This document shows positions 1 through 12,400 of a stretch of DNA of 64,000 nt, in pieces; the first letter of the stretch is position 1; each line of letters starts with the position of its first letter. Location: contig JANTUC010000005.1 in NCBI GenBank assembly GCA_026873275.1, positions 186,001 to 250,000 on the forward strand, given 5' to 3'. The translations under genes and the position numbers were made by a program. The notes below the pieces were generated by a model. The model worked only from the letters and a program-made list of their open reading frames with translations, was not told where the DNA came from and did no database searches. This DNA comes from Pseudopithomyces maydicus (taxonomy: Eukaryota; Ascomycota; Dothideomycetes; Pleosporales; Didymosphaeriaceae).

Positions 1-313
1 CTTGGCTTGTCCGTTCCTTGTCATTGGTTTGGTCAATGCATAGCGCGTCAATCCAGAAATTTCCGAACTGGCGAAGGGAGTGCATTTGGTTGAGAAATTC
101 CAAAAGGTTAGGGTAAATTTCGTGTTCGATATCGTTGATTTTGATTTTTTCCTTTTTCCGCGATTTGTCCCATCTATAAGACAAGGCTTTGTATTGAGGA
201 AGTTTATCCATGTCCACGACTTGGAGGCGGTACATGGCCTGTCCCTCGGAACCAGGCTTCATTTCGAGGATACGGGTCTGCCCTTCGAGTAGATCATTGT
301 TATAGAGGGACAT
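1..313 (-). CDS. HET-domain protein, 5' part only
   Basis: This reading frame starts at an ATG at 313 and runs without a stop to the window edge, giving about 104 residues. It shows the opening blocks of a heterokaryon-incompatibility (HET) domain: a YKALSYRWD block, a conserved PNLLEFL segment, and the FWIDALCIDQTND block near residues 87-99. HET-domain proteins act in allorecognition between fungal hyphae, where activation triggers programmed cell death; that role is family knowledge. The usual glycine after the SYxW tryptophan is Asp here. The domain starts close to the N-terminus, as is typical when a longer variable C-terminal part follows, but that part is outside the window. No intron is needed in the visible part. 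Confidence 0.85.
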   Translation of the reverse strand, partial: MSLYNNDLLEGQTRILEMKPGSEGQAMYRLQVVDMDKLPQYKALSYRWDKSRKKEKIKINDIEHEIYPNLLEFLNQMHSLRQFGNFWIDALCIDQTNDKERTSQ

Positions 314-2130
314 TCTTAGAGTGTCGTGAAGGGATACCGGCGTCGTGGGCTTTCTGTTTAAGCTTCTTAAACTGTTGGGAGCGATGTAACGCGGGAAAAT
401 CTCTCAACGATAACGAGACTGAACAAGGGGTAGATATAAAATTCGGAAGCGGCCTTGCACGCGAAAGCTGCGAAATCGATATTTGTATAAATATACGAGA
501 AGAACAAGTCTGATCGCAACAGACAGGTGGTATTGAGGCTCACCGGAAAGGCTGACAAGTGCTTAAGTGACTGAATTATATATATGATGTTAATTTCTTG
601 TTTTTGGGGTTGCACAGCTGCGCCAGAAGGCTTTCTTCCTGAGAGCCTATAGGGCGGTGGTTGAAGAGCGCCAGATAAGAAGCGGGGAAAGAAAGACTGG
701 GCGTCGTATGCACCTATCGCGTCATCAGGCTGAGATCATCTACCACTACGGTCCCAACATGCTCCCTCCCTTATTTACTACATTTATATTCATCCTTATA
801 TGTTTGGTGTATCATTCCGGTGCTTACTGTCAATGAATCTGTTGCGTCTGGCTTGTCTTTAGTTAATTTAATATTGTCTAGAGTCGGCAAGTTTTTTATC
901 TAAAAGACTCATCAGGCTGAGGCTGAAGCAACCACAAATTTGCCTCATCTTCGCAGAGCCACGCTGCTAGCTCATCCAAACTTGCAACATCAATCATTGT
1001 TGTCCAGCCTCTTAGCAAAATTTATGTGAATGTTTAGGTCTAGCTGCACAGAAACGATAGGGTTTTAATGTATCCTAAATGTGAGACTGGGATGAAACCC
1101 TGGGTCAGTATGGCCGACAAAAGCGAGTCGTACTGAATATCTCTCGGTCGCTGCGGGTTAATTAAGCAGGATTTCATCTCAGTTACACCACAACATGGCC
1201 CTCTATACCTCCGCTCTACTTTAACCCACAATAGCCACTGGGCCTTGACAGCAAGGAGGCAAGTGGTAGGAACATACCCCAGTCGGTGCCAAGTTACATA
1301 TATGAACGACATGTGTTAGCTAACTAAAAAGGTGTTCCTCACTGCGCTGCGCCCAATCCCAAGCCGGATTCACTTCTCTTCCGGGGTGCTTGCGCGTTAT
1401 GTACAGCCCTCTTCTATCACATTGTAATTATTCGGGGACTGCTCCAGGATGACTCGGGTCCTCTCGCCTATCTTGCCTAGATGCGCGGGTACTGATGAGC
1501 GTGGCGATGCTGCATGAAATATATGTGTCGAACCACTATAGGGCATAAGATGAACTATTAGCGTGCTAGCTAGCGCTGTGTAGGTAGACGAAGATTCTGA
1601 GTATGTATAATGAATAGTGCAGTATAGATGTCTCGCTTTGAAGTCTCTAAGTACCTATGATTTTTCTCGCTACGTAGTACTTCTCGCTACGTGCTGAGGT
1701 ATCTTAACAGGATGGAGAAAAATTGAAAAGTGAAAGAGCAACACCAATTTTATTCATATTCAAAGGGTTGGTGGGGGCGCACAAGGGATATGGGTAGGAC
1801 GAGACCAAGGGCGAGTACGTATGTAACTACTCCCTTGATTACCCCGCCCTTCTTCAACCGGATAAAAAGAAACCTATAGCCATCACCAGCTGCGCGGAAA
1901 TTTACGCGCGTTGCTGCAGAAGCGCTCATACCAGATAGGTATATTCCGCGTCGCTAAAGTCCAATCCTGATCCGTCACCACGCCAGATTGTTACAAGCGG
2001 CTATCTTGCCAATCCAAACAGTGCATGCAATAGTCGACACCAAATCAATCGTTTACAAACTCAGTTGTTCCTGGAGATTCTCGCGCCCTACTATAAAACC
2101 CAGGATACAACCCAGATCCACTGACCAGAA
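314..2130. other. Spacer without a recognised gene
   Basis: About 1.8 kb between the HET gene and the next open frame. Only short frames without family resemblance are present, and the second half is AT-leaning. The end holds the TATA element listed separately. Confidence 0.5.
2092..2097 (+). promoter_or_regulatory. TATA box upstream of the ORF at 2131
   Basis: TATAAA in the context CTATAAAACCC lies 39 bases upstream of the ATG at 2131, giving this doubtful gene a plausible core promoter. Confidence 0.45.
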
Positions 2131-2961
2131 ATGAATCTCTCTCCTCCCTGGCCTAAACGCTCCCTCGCCGACCCCGGTCTTCCACTCCACCGTTTCCACT
2201 CCTCGATCTCGTTTCGTCCATTAACGCGCTTCCGCTGCGCAGTTTTCCTCTTGGCGTTCTTCTGCGTCGTTTACACGCTGTATGACCCGCTCTTCAATGG
2301 GAAACCGAAGGTGGTGGAGGAAGAATGGAAATATCGTGTAGGAGAGCGGTTGAAGATGGGGATGGAAAATATGACAGTGGAGGGAATGGGTTTTGTGGAC
2401 GGGGAGAGGGATAGGAATGTCGACGATGGCGAGAAAGATGGGGGTAAGAAGGATGGGTCGGATGGGAGCGTTAAGGGAGATGGGACAGTGAACACAGATG
2501 GGACGTTAGTTGAAGTGAATGGAGAAATGAAGATGCCCGGAGGAGTTGATATGGGAGGTGGAAATGGACGCTGGCTTGACAGTTCAGTGCCCGAGATTCA
2601 AGACAGTAACGCAGGACTGGTCCCATCATCATCGCAGGGCCCAGCATCACCCTCACCTTCGCCTCCGACTTCTGATTCGGCTTCACCGACAGCACAACTA
2701 CAGCTCCAAGATGCTCCTGCGTCTGAAGTGTTACCAAGCGTCACTTTGGAAGCACCCAAGCCCGATTCCACACCAAAAGCTCAAACCGACGCTGAGATGT
2801 CTTTCCAACCATCGGTTCTGCCTGTTACAAATCGTAAGGATCAGGCAACTGTGCCCATAGAGCCACCACCAGTCGCCACCCCAAGCACTCTCCTCCTCGA
2901 ACTAAAGACCAAGCATCAGCCTGCGACATCGACTTCCACCCCATCCGTTGCCCTTCCATAA
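2131..2961 (+). CDS. Hypothetical single-pass membrane protein, Ser/Pro-rich
   Basis: A 276-residue frame that I do not recognise. Residues 1-33 are basic and proline-rich. A hydrophobic stretch at about residues 34-52 (AVFLLAFFCVVYTLYDPLF) looks like a type II membrane anchor. After that come an acidic, glycine-rich segment and a Ser/Pro/Thr-rich segment that could be a glycosylated stalk. No catalytic domain follows. After the stop, another frame stays open to 3236 and encodes Lys/Thr and then Gln/His repeats. The protein may therefore be truncated, or its C-terminus may lie in that frame. A TATA box sits just upstream. It could be a lineage-specific gene or a spurious frame, because its composition is simple. 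Confidence 0.4.
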   Translation: MNLSPPWPKRSLADPGLPLHRFHSSISFRPLTRFRCAVFLLAFFCVVYTLYDPLFNGKPKVVEEEWKYRVGERLKMGMENMTVEGMGFVDGERDRNVDDGEKDGGKKDGSDGSVKGDGTVNTDGTLVEVNGEMKMPGGVDMGGGNGRWLDSSVPEIQDSNAGLVPSSSQGPASPSPSPPTSDSASPTAQLQLQDAPASEVLPSVTLEAPKPDSTPKAQTDAEMSFQPSVLPVTNRKDQATVPIEPPPVATPSTLLLELKTKHQPATSTSTPSVALP

Positions 2962-3017
2962 CGACCCTCGAATCCGAATACCCTCGTAAAAGCGTCGTCA
3001 GCATTATAATCCTAGTC

Positions 3018-3236
3018 ATGGCCAAGTCCGGGTCTGGATTAGGGTCCAAGACTAAGGTCAAAGCCAAGACCAAAATCAAGACGAAATTCCAGACCAAATA
3101 CCAGACCAAATACCACCAACACCAAAGTCAACACCAAAACCAACATCAACACCAACCTCAAACCTCACATAAGATACCTACCTATCAAAACTGTTATCAA
3201 TCCACCACCCAAAATACCCCGCATTCCGTTCTCTAA
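3018..3236 (+). repeat. Degenerate AAGACCAA / CAACACCAA simple repeat
   Basis: Imperfect direct repeats of AAGACCAA-like units grade into CAACACCAA-like units. If translated, they give Lys-Thr and then Gln-His runs. This is better read as simple-sequence DNA than as an independent gene. Confidence 0.5.
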
Positions 3237-4403
3237 AACCTCAAAACATGAAACCTCAACCCATGCACCTCGCCTGCCTACCTACAAGCCTACGCACCAC
3301 ATCCAGAGTCTCCCCACACTACTGCCTCTACCGTACCACAACATGAAGCAACGCGCTGCAAAATGACGCGTCACTCACATATACATGTATGTATATTGGT
3401 ACGTACATACGTACGTCCTCACACCAGCGAGTGCCGTGTCGTATCGTAAAGCCCCGGTGCATACGAGCCGTGCTATTTCCACATACCCATGGGTATGTAT
3501 ATGTGCATACGAGTCCCGTGATTCGGTCACCTCCAGGGCTGTACGAGAAAGCAGAAACAAATGTCTAACATATGTCTAATCCTGCACTTCGTTTGTTTAT
3601 TCATACATTTGTTTATTTCATTTCGCAGCTGTAGGAATGCAGTGTTCACCATGATAACACCACAGGGCTTTGTGCCTCGGAATGATCGGATTGGAACGCT
3701 GCGCTGCTGTACCAAGGATGGGTAGGTATGTGTTGAGGTGGTACGTTGCGGTGCGGTGTGTTGACCTGCCTTGCCTTGTTTCATCTTGCCTTGCATGCAT
3801 ACGTACATGGTGTGGTGCAGGTGCAGGTACAGATGTGGGGTGTGTGGGGGATGGGCGGGATACACAGATACACATGTGTGTACATGTATGTATGTATAGA
3901 TGAATGCACGGATGAGCGCATTCGTCGTTTGTTTTTTTGCCCCCATGTATGGAGATCAACGGTTGTGCTTCATATACGCATAAATAGTCCAGGTTGGTTA
4001 TCGTCTTGTTGATGGCGGTCATGTAGTGCTTATGTACACTTATTTCCCGTTGCGGTTGCAGGCGCCTTTGCTTACTAACCACATTCGTCCCTAGTCGATG
4101 TTATATACATAACACTGCGCTTTCCTCCGTCACGATGCTCAGCTGCGAAAAGGATTGGAATCGAGAAAGAGAAAAAGAGAGAGTGTAGTATAGTATGATA
4201 TAGTGTTCACACACGCAAGTGCACCACTCACTATGTACCATCCCAATCCCCACCCATACATACCCCAGCGCCATAACTGTAACCATCACCATCACCATCA
4301 CCATCAAAACACCCATCCAACCTCCTATCAACAACACCCCCTCCACCCCACAAACTCCATATGTAAAATTTAAAATCCAAGCCTCATTCCCCGCGAAGAA
4401 AAC

Positions 4404-4421
4404 AAAAAAAAAAAAAAAAAA
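4404..4421. repeat. Poly-A run, 18 bases
   Basis: Eighteen consecutive A on the + strand inside the microsatellite-rich spacer. No target-site duplication or retroelement body was seen next to it. Confidence 0.8.
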
Positions 4422-4980
4422 GGTCAGCCTCACGCACGCACGGATCCCCGGCAAGTATATATGTAAAGTAAACTTTTCCGCCCCGGAAGGATCTCGGCAA
4501 AAGCCCAACATACATACTTCCGTACTTCGCGTACTTCCGTCCTCCCGCCCAAAGCTTCGTTGTCTTGGCCTTGGCCTCGGCCTCGTCTTGACCACGGATG
4601 GATAGCCTCTTACATACATACATACATACATGCTTAGGTACCGGTGGCTTACTTTTATCTATCTATCTATCTGATTGATTGACTGTTTGTTTGTTTATTT
4701 GTTGATTTATTAGTTGGTTAGTTCGTCAGTTAGTTAGTTGGTTAGCGAACGAACGAGTTATGTCAAGTCGAGTCGAGTGGCTGGTGCATATGTACCTCCT
4801 ACCGTATCCATGTACATACACACGTATACAGTTTGACCACTGTTGCGGGGGACACGGGCCGTCCGTACGTTTGTACATATGCGACGCAATGACACGCGTC
4901 TGCCCCTCCCTTCCTTTCTCCCTCCCTCTCTCGTCCGTGTCTCCTCCGCGTCTCCTCCGCGTCTCCCCCGCGGGGATATA

Positions 4981-5004
4981 CATACATACATACATACATA
5001 CATA
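4981..5004. repeat. (CATA)6 microsatellite
   Basis: Six perfect CATA units. The same tetranucleotide recurs at 4611-4630, 37418-37435, 43014-43085 and about 47537. Confidence 0.9.
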
Positions 5005-5580
5005 CATGATGAGTGGCTGAGTTTTGGATTTGAGTTCAGAATTGAAGTTTAAAACACGCACGCACACGCATCTCTTATTTTTTCGAACTTTTGGATTTTG
5101 ATTTTGATTTGGATTTGGATTTTGTTTCATGTTTGCATTTTACATTTGTGTGTACCCTGCTTAGGTGGGTAGTGGGGACTGCCGCGAGCCGTGCGTCTGT
5201 CTGTCTGTCTGTCTGTCTATGCAGGCAAGGCAGCGCAGCGCAACGCAGGCTGGGGTATCGGGTCTACTTATTAGAAAACTACGTAGTGTGTGTGTGTGTA
5301 TGTATGTATAGTAGTGGGTATGGTAGTGGGTATGTAAATAATACATGCAAGCGAGTGTTACGCTTCTGGGGCGCCATCTGCTTTTGGGGTATCTTTCTAG
5401 GATGCAATGGTGTATAGTGTAGTGTTGTCAACGAGAGGTGAGAAAAGGAAAAAGTGTAAAAAAAGAAAAATCGCTCATGAGGTTAATACCAAAACGCCGG
5501 GCCCATGCAATTGGTCGTCGTACGCGGATGGATGGATGTGTGGGATGGATGGATGGATGGAAGGAAGGAAGGATGATGGC

Positions 5581-7035
5581 TCATCGCCTCTTCCGCTGCT
5601 GATCGTGAATATGCGAACCCTCCGCAGGGCTAAACCAATCCCTAATCCCGCACTTGGCCTCGAGCCTCAGGAAAAGGTCGTCGACGCGATCCATCATCCA
5701 GCCCGAGTGCACGCGCTCCCCGGGCTTCGCGTAGCCCAGCTTGAACGAGAAGTTGACCGAGCAGCTGCCCGGGCGGTACGTAAATTGGATGCACTCCTTC
5801 TGGCTCTCGCACACGGCGCGGCAGTGCTGGAACGACTTCCAGGCGTTGCTCTCGAGCGGGTCGGACAGGCTGCTGTGGTCGTGCGCATTGTACTCCTTGT
5901 CGGCGGCCATGTTGTCCCAGGCGGGGACGTCGGGCGCGATCTTGCGGAGGGCAAACTCATGGAAGACGTCGCGGTGGCGAAGCAGGATGTCGTGCTAAGG
6001 CTTGTCAGCGTTTCAGCGTTTCAGGAGTGAGGGGGCCGCGTACTCTCTTGTACCAGTCCTGCTCAAAGTGCCATAGGTCGGAGATCTCGGACGGTGAAAC
6101 GTGGTGGTACGTGATCACAGGGAAGCACCAGGCGTCGCGATCGATTTTGTTGGTCGCCGGGTCGAGTGTCGCAGGGGAGTCGCCCTGGAAGTGAGGGAAC
6201 GCACGGTGGAGGGGGACCTTTGCGTCTTCAAGGACCTTGCCGAGGGCGCAGTCGCCCACCCAGTGGGAGGCGGTGAAGTCCTCGTAGTCGCCGACGCGCG
6301 TCGAGCGCTGCTCGATGACCTTATGCATGGCCGGGTTGGAGAGGACGAAACCGGCGCCTCCGTAGCCGAATTCGATGTCGTTGATGTAAAGGTGCTTGCC
6401 GATGTAGTACGGCTTGCTCGCGTCGAAGTTGGCGAGGTACTCCAGGAGGTTGTTCCAGCCCAGGAAGGTGTCGGCTTCGATGAAGACGAACCACTTCGCG
6501 GTGGGCATCTCCTTGTAGGCGCGGTCGACCATGGGCAGGAACTTCCACTTGTCGAGCTTCCAGCCGTCGTTCCCGGTATTCAGATAGTCGCCCTTGCTGG
6601 AGCCGGACTGGGCCATGATGACGTGCTGGCTGTCGACATTTTTCTCCCGTGCTTCTGCAGCTGATGGTACAGCTTGAAATCGTCGTGCTCGTTCCTCCTC
6701 TTCTCGGTGACGCCTCCCAAGACATCGTGCACAGGGTGGCCTTCGATCTGCTCGTCCAGGTCGGATAAGATAACAAAGTGGGGAACGCATCGTAGAGTGG
6801 TTTTGAAGTGGACCGGCACTTTCTGCCGCGACTCTGTGGCGCCGGTCCGCAGCACGACTAGCACGTCGTCGGCAAGCTCTGACGGCGGACATACGACATT
6901 GTCCTGGATGTGGGCGGCGGGCTTGGAGTAGCGGAGGAAAAACGAGGGCGAGCTGGCTCCGGTGAAGACGTTGATGATGGAGACGGAGAAGATGGCGCAG
7001 AATATCAGCTGGCAAAGGAAGGTGCGATGCGGCAT
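5581..7035 (-). CDS. Glycosyltransferase family 31-like, type II membrane protein (apparent frameshift)
   Basis: Exons are 7035-6044 and 5994-5581, with a 49-nt GT-AG intron at 5995-6043, giving about 468 residues. A hydrophobic anchor (residues about 8-25) suggests a Golgi type II membrane protein. The catalytic region has LDKWKFLPMV, FVFIEADTFLGWNNLLEYL (EADT replaces the DxD metal motif) and GYGGAGFVLS, all typical of fungal GT31 proteins. The C-terminus after the intron is cysteine-rich (CRAVCESQKECIQFTY) and resembles a PAN/apple-like module. The frame breaks near 6639-6643: the upstream half ends in QKHGRK and the downstream half resumes one frame over at NVDSQHV. One extra A in the minus-strand A5 run would join them, so a sequencing error is likelier than decay. 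Sugar donor and acceptor are unknown. Confidence 0.82.
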
Positions 7036-8258
7036 GGTGCAGGCAGAGAGGGCAGCGCCAGGCCGGTCGAGGGGCAGGGAGGGAATGACGGCGGGAGAGA
7101 GGGACAGAGAGGGACAGAGAGAGAGACGGGCAGCGAGCGTGTACGTCGGGTGTTAAAGGACAGTGGGTGGAGTGGTGGCCGGTGCCATCGGCGACGGGTT
7201 GGTGCCGGAGGGTGGACAGTTGGGTGGGGAGTAAGTAGGAAGTAGGGCAGTGAGGTCAAGTGAGAACACGCGGGAGGCGGGCAAGGCTTCGTTTTCAAGT
7301 CCGACAAACAGCCGACGATCTTCATCTCTGGTCAGACTCGACGATGCAAATCCCGAGTCGGGCGATCAATGCCTCCCAGGGCGGCGCGGACAGGCGTCTC
7401 CAGGCACGCAGCACGCATCCGGGAGCCGGGAGGGGGCCACACAAGGTTGGCCGAGCGTTGCGGCTACTCGCCCTTAGGTTGGGCGTCTGGCGCTGGCGCG
7501 TCCCAGCGGAAGGTCATGCCGTTGGTGTTTTGGAGGCGAGGCGAGGCGACACGGCCGGGGAACTCTGCGCGCACGTCTGCTGTGTGCTGCTCTGCTGCTT
7601 TGCTGCTTTGGGGGTTTTGCTTGGCGATGAGATCACCAAAGTGCCGAAGGAATGCCCCCGGCGAGGCGTCGCCTGCTGCTTGCGGCCTCGCGCCGACGAT
7701 CCAACCTTCACCCTCCTCAGCCCGACCACCCACCGCCGCGCACACGTACCCACCGGGCGTCCTCGGCAGCGATCACCCCCAAACACGACATGTGCGCAAC
7801 CGTTAGCCTTCCCTTGTTGGCCGCCAGCGCCTGTCACAATTTTATCCTGAAACGCGTCACGTGCCCTGGCCTCTCCCCTTTTGGCCCAACTGCTGCCCTG
7901 GTGCCCTGCCCTGGAGCCCTGGTGCGCCTGAGCGAGGCTTCGCATGCACGCTGGACGGACCCTGGATTCGGACTTTATCGCAAGTCTCATCTGCCTCTAC
8001 CGCATTAATAGCACCAGCCGCCGTGCGGCCTCGCTAGGACTTTGAAATTTTCATCGCCAGCTCCTGCGACCTCTGCTACAGGAATCGTCTCCTGCCCTCT
8101 CCACAGTGCACCTGCACTGCCTCGTGCCACTTTTTGCTCGCGAGTCGCCGGATGCGTTTGCTACGACTCGCTGCCATGTCCGCCTTAGTGCCGTGTGACC
8201 GACGCATGCCGACCTGTCTGCTGCATCCATTCCCTTATGTTATCGAATTAGCTGCATT
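7036..8258. other. GC-rich spacer
   Basis: This stretch holds the 5' flank of the GT31 gene, including a GGGACAGAGA-type purine repeat near 7090-7130. Several long open frames on both strands are low-complexity Arg/Pro/Ala-rich shadows. No protein family is recognisable. Confidence 0.5.
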
Positions 8259-9424
8259 TCATGACGCTGGGCTGCCAGTCTTGCCCTCTGCACCTGCACC
8301 TGCATCTGGGGGTGGGGGTTTCGCAAGGAGGAACCCTCCCAGCCAGAAAAACGTCGGCCCAGCTGCGATCGCGGAGAGCAAGACCGGTATGCATCATGGC
8401 ATTGTCGCCCAACCCTTCTGTTCCACCAGAAAACCAGCGAGGAGTGGCCCCAGCGTGCACCCCGCAGCGAACGCCATGTTGAACAGTGCATAAGCTTGTG
8501 CATAGGCACCGCCTGATCCGTACCCGCGCATCCCATTCGCAAGCATCTTCCTCTCCTTAGCATCTACCACCGCTGACATCGTCATGAACGGTGGGAACGT
8601 CATAGCAAGGCACAGGCCAATCAGGAACAGCAGCGCGCATATGAGCACCTTGTCATTAATTGTGTCCGAGTTGACGTAACGCAGCGGCGGACACGTGCAG
8701 AGGAGCGAACCCAACCGTCGCTAGGTAACGGCCGCCGTAGCGATCGCTGAGCCATCCGCATACCGGGCCGAGGAAAGAAGGTATGACGATGGGCAGGAAC
8801 AGGAGAGATTTCCCCGCCGAGGCCCAGTGAAATGTGTCTGCGACGTGTAGCGTGTAGCGTGGGGACCGAGTCGAAGGCAGTCATCATACTGGCTTGCACC
8901 ATGGCACCGAAGAGCGTGCTAACCAGCCTGCGAGAATGAGTAAAGCAGTGACAGCAACGGAGGCAGTCGATCCCTCACCCTCTGCCTCCCCGATGTCTCA
9001 TTTCCCCGGGTATGATTTGTGCTCCCAGCTCAGCAGCGCCGTGCTCAGCATCCGTGGGTAATACTATCTTGATTTCCTTCTCTCCCAACGGTGAATCTTG
9101 ACCTGCCTCCGTGCGTTCTGTGTGATGTGTCCCGTCCGTGTTCCAGGTACTCGCTCTCCCACCAATTTCAGGATCCTACCTCGCCGCAACTTTCTTCTCG
9201 ATAGGCAACAGGCGGAGAACGATGTCGAGCCCGATCAGGGTATACGCTGTTCTAAAGACTGCCCCGTACCCCGCGCGATCAAACACAATGCCACAGAGTA
9301 GAGGCCCGAGCAATATGCCCACGCTCATACTTGTATCCATGAGCCCCATGGCCGGGGCCGTGGCAAGTCTCTCCTGAGGCACCGTATCTGCCAGCAGTGC
9401 TAGGCCTACTACTGTCTTATCCAC
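8259..9424 (-). pseudogene. Decayed MFS transporter
   Basis: Conserved MFS blocks survive in order on the minus strand: TVVGLALLADTVP and GILLGPLLCGIVFD (9424-9179), then MVQASMMTAFDSV, WASAGKSLLFLPIVIPSFLG, GWLSDRYGGRYLATVG, then GYGSGGAYAQAYALFNMAFA and GFLVEQKGWAT. Lesions are clear. There is a TAG at 9176-9178 right after IEKKVAAR, an exact 7-bp tandem duplication (CGTGTAG twice, 8844-8857) that shifts the frame, a further one-base shift near 8715-8725, and a TGA at 8394-8396 inside the last membrane segment. An intron of about 53 nt (GTGAGG...CGCAG, near 8920-8975) is still recognisable. The first membrane segments are missing upstream of 9424, where AT-rich sequence begins. The type resembles fungal VMAT/SLC18-like exporters. 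Confidence 0.85.
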
Positions 9425-12400
9425 TCATCCATGCCATCCTTCCTTCTCTCCCTCCCTCTCTTTCTCCCTCTCTCCTCTCTCCTCTCCCCATCTTAAACAA
9501 AACACATCCCCCACCATCCGCAATTCCAAAAGAAAGATAAAAAACTCAACTGTCGCATAGTCATGCTCCTCCTTATCCATTCTGGGTTTATATCTTTCCT
9601 TCTCTTTTAACCAAGCCGACACCATTAACACCCATAGTAAATCGTGCAGCAACCCACTCGATCAATCAATCAATCGATTGCATGCACACCCTCAGTATAT
9701 ACCAGTGCAACTATGTATACATATAAATACCAGTGCAATTACGTATATACATACATACATGCCCTAGTACCCCTCAAAAAAGATGCAAAAAGAATAAAAT
9801 GAGATATACAACTCCTGTCGCGCTATAGATAAAGTTGTGTTACATAAGTATGTGTGTGTGTATATACATATATATATAATATATATAGGTCGGCGAGTAA
9901 GTAAGTGTGTAAAACAGAGAAGAGAAGAGAAGAAAGTAATGTTAGTATATATATATACGCCTAGTTTTCGCTACTAAAGGAGTAAGCGGGTGAGTGGGCT
10001 GGCCTCGTGCTTGTGCTTGTACTTGTGCTCTGCGGGGACCACTAAGGGAGTTGGGATAATTTGGGGATATTTTGATTTATATATATGTGTGTGTGTCTGT
10101 GTGTCTGTGTGTGTATAACATAGGGTGGGGAAGGACGTAATATTTATATATTTTAAAATAAGTATATACGCAAGGGGGATTCTTCATTAAGATATATTAG
10201 TAGTAATAATTTATTACGTATATAGTTTCTTATGAATAGTGTATCAGTGGTGTATAAATAGTGTGCATTTTATGTCATATTTAATTCATTAAGATGGCGA
10301 CAATGCTATAATTCCTACTGCTCTGTACTATGAGGAGGTCTTCTCACCATATTAAGTTAGCGGGATATGTGTGGATAGAACTGTGGTCATAACGGTATCA
10401 CATAGCATGTGGTAGTTACTTCCCAGAAATGTTATCACAAAGAACTGAGGATAGACAGGTGCTAAGAATGAGCACATTTAAACCCATTTTTATACCTGAA
10501 GCCATGGTGAAGAAACTGTTTCCTGGCAGTAACTGACGTGCGAGGCGTTCAATTTGGAAAGAGGCACTAGTCGGCGTGGGAAAAAGCGTTGATCTTGGAA
10601 ATTCTAATCAGTGCTAAACAGAGAAAGGGTAATGCTCGCCCATTGGTGAGGTTCCTCCTCCCAATTAGCCCACCTGCAAGCGATGCGGATATGTATTATA
10701 TGCGTATAAGTACCCGGCGAAGTACCGGGTTTTGCACGAAGTGAAACCTTCAAGATATTTCAGCTACCGCATGAGGTGCGGCTCGGAGGTCACTGGTCAC
10801 TCATGCAGCGACCTCAAGGCTTACCGTGGAGGCTTATTGCTCTCGAAAGTTTGACATGTATATTGAATTCGTCTTCAAGGTCAGTGGTGCTCAAATAATT
10901 GTGCAATTTTCAGGGAATGCGATCGTTCTAGATCATACACTGCATCTTCAGGATCTCGAGCCCCTTCCGTACACCCGGCTCTGAACTCAGGCATATTTCT
11001 CTAATGATATGATCCGGCGTGGGATGATTGAATCGCCGACTAGAAAAATTGGAATGTTGCCATTCCGGCAGAGATCATTGGTAGGGGGCAGTAGTACGAA
11101 GGGGTGAAATGAGGGAAGAACATGGGCAGGCGATGTTGGTAGAATTATCAGGGGTCATAGTCGCCTCGACTTGCATGTATGAGCGTCCCCGCTTGCCCCG
11201 GGACTACTTGAAGCTAAAGGGTGTTGTTCGCTGGCGTCACACTAGTTTTACCCTCACATTGGTGCTGCCCTGTCGGGAAGGTAGGTCTCTGATTCTTGTG
11301 GATACATGAGTGCGTGTTTTGCGGCACAGTAAAACACGAGGAGGATCGATGGAAGGGCAGGGCAAGGTGTTTAGAAAGATGTATTTGCTGATTGACACTT
11401 GGAGCCTTGAGTTAAGCCACGAAAACGGTAGCATCTGATTTGAATATACTGAGACAAAGCCATATCAAAAATTTGTCGTTGAATAACATTTCATGATGGA
11501 TATGATTTCTCTGCCAAAGCTTACTCTGAACATGTTGCACATGGTTTGAGGCTCTGGATGATTGGTGGAAATGCCAAGGGGCGAGAAGAACATGTTAGGC
11601 CCTCCGCATCAACTGAGGTTGAATACGAAGCCATGGCGCATCATACCAGTGATGGGTCAGAGCTATAGAATTGACCATTATAATCCTTCCCAGACGGACG
11701 GTACTGCTTGGCATTGTCTAGTCGCAGCGCAAATTCTATATGCTCAATGACATGTTCATTTGGCAGAGGCATTTATATTGGTGCTCAAGTTCGTCTTGAA
11801 TATCTAAATAGTGTCAAAACACTAATATACGCACGAACCTTTTATAAATCTAGCAATACACTTTCTAAGTTTTACTGTTCATGAAACATGAGATCTGCTA
11901 CGGGCTAACGGAAATGCAGCACGAGTAGACGGCGATGTAAGATCCAACTAGGGCTAGTTTGGTTCTACTACGACACGTGGGAACATGTACCTCGGGGTTC
12001 TGTAGATGATTGATTGGATAGGAGACCATCTTCTAGAAGTGGTGCGAATGCGGACTAGTGTAACGGCGGGGGTGAGCGATTCCAACCGCCCCGCATACAC
12101 GTGGGGCCCGATCCGCTCTTTAACGAGCCAACATATTCACAAAAGGCAGGTAGGCAACAGATTCAGCTCTGTTGATGCTGGCACGGTGAATTCTAAGAAG
12201 AAGAAAACAGTCTATGATGGAATCAAAGTGTGCTGAATACGGATATGCAACACACTGACAGTCCAGATAAACTCACACGTGTAAGACGAACATGTTCGCT
12301 TCTACACTGAGAATACAACACAGCAGATCTGTGCCGAAGATCTCTTCACCTGTGCGACGATGTATCTATATTCAGATCAGAATACGAAATCGGCGAGGCG

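Larger units (their letters stand above)
3237..5580. other. Microsatellite-rich spacer
   Basis: The stretch is filled with short tandem repeats: TACA/TGTA units throughout, a run of 18 A at 4404-4421, (TACA)5 at 4611-4630, ATCT and GTTT runs near 4657-4700, (CATA)6 at 4981-5004, GTCT repeats near 5195-5218 and GGAT/GGAA repeats at 5523-5572. Open frames here are repeat translations and are not credible genes. The right end is the 3' flank of the glycosyltransferase. Confidence 0.6.

Noticed and set aside
4101..4631. 176-residue minus-strand frame
   Set aside because: Built from the poly-A run and simple repeats (FFFFFF and VMVMVM stretches).
6101..6664. 187-residue plus-strand frame
   Set aside because: Antisense to the GT31-like gene, which has clear conserved motifs on the other strand.
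9700..12300. Possible dead transposon in the AT-rich tract
   Set aside because: I found no terminal repeats, target-site duplication or polymerase/transposase motif by reading both strands.
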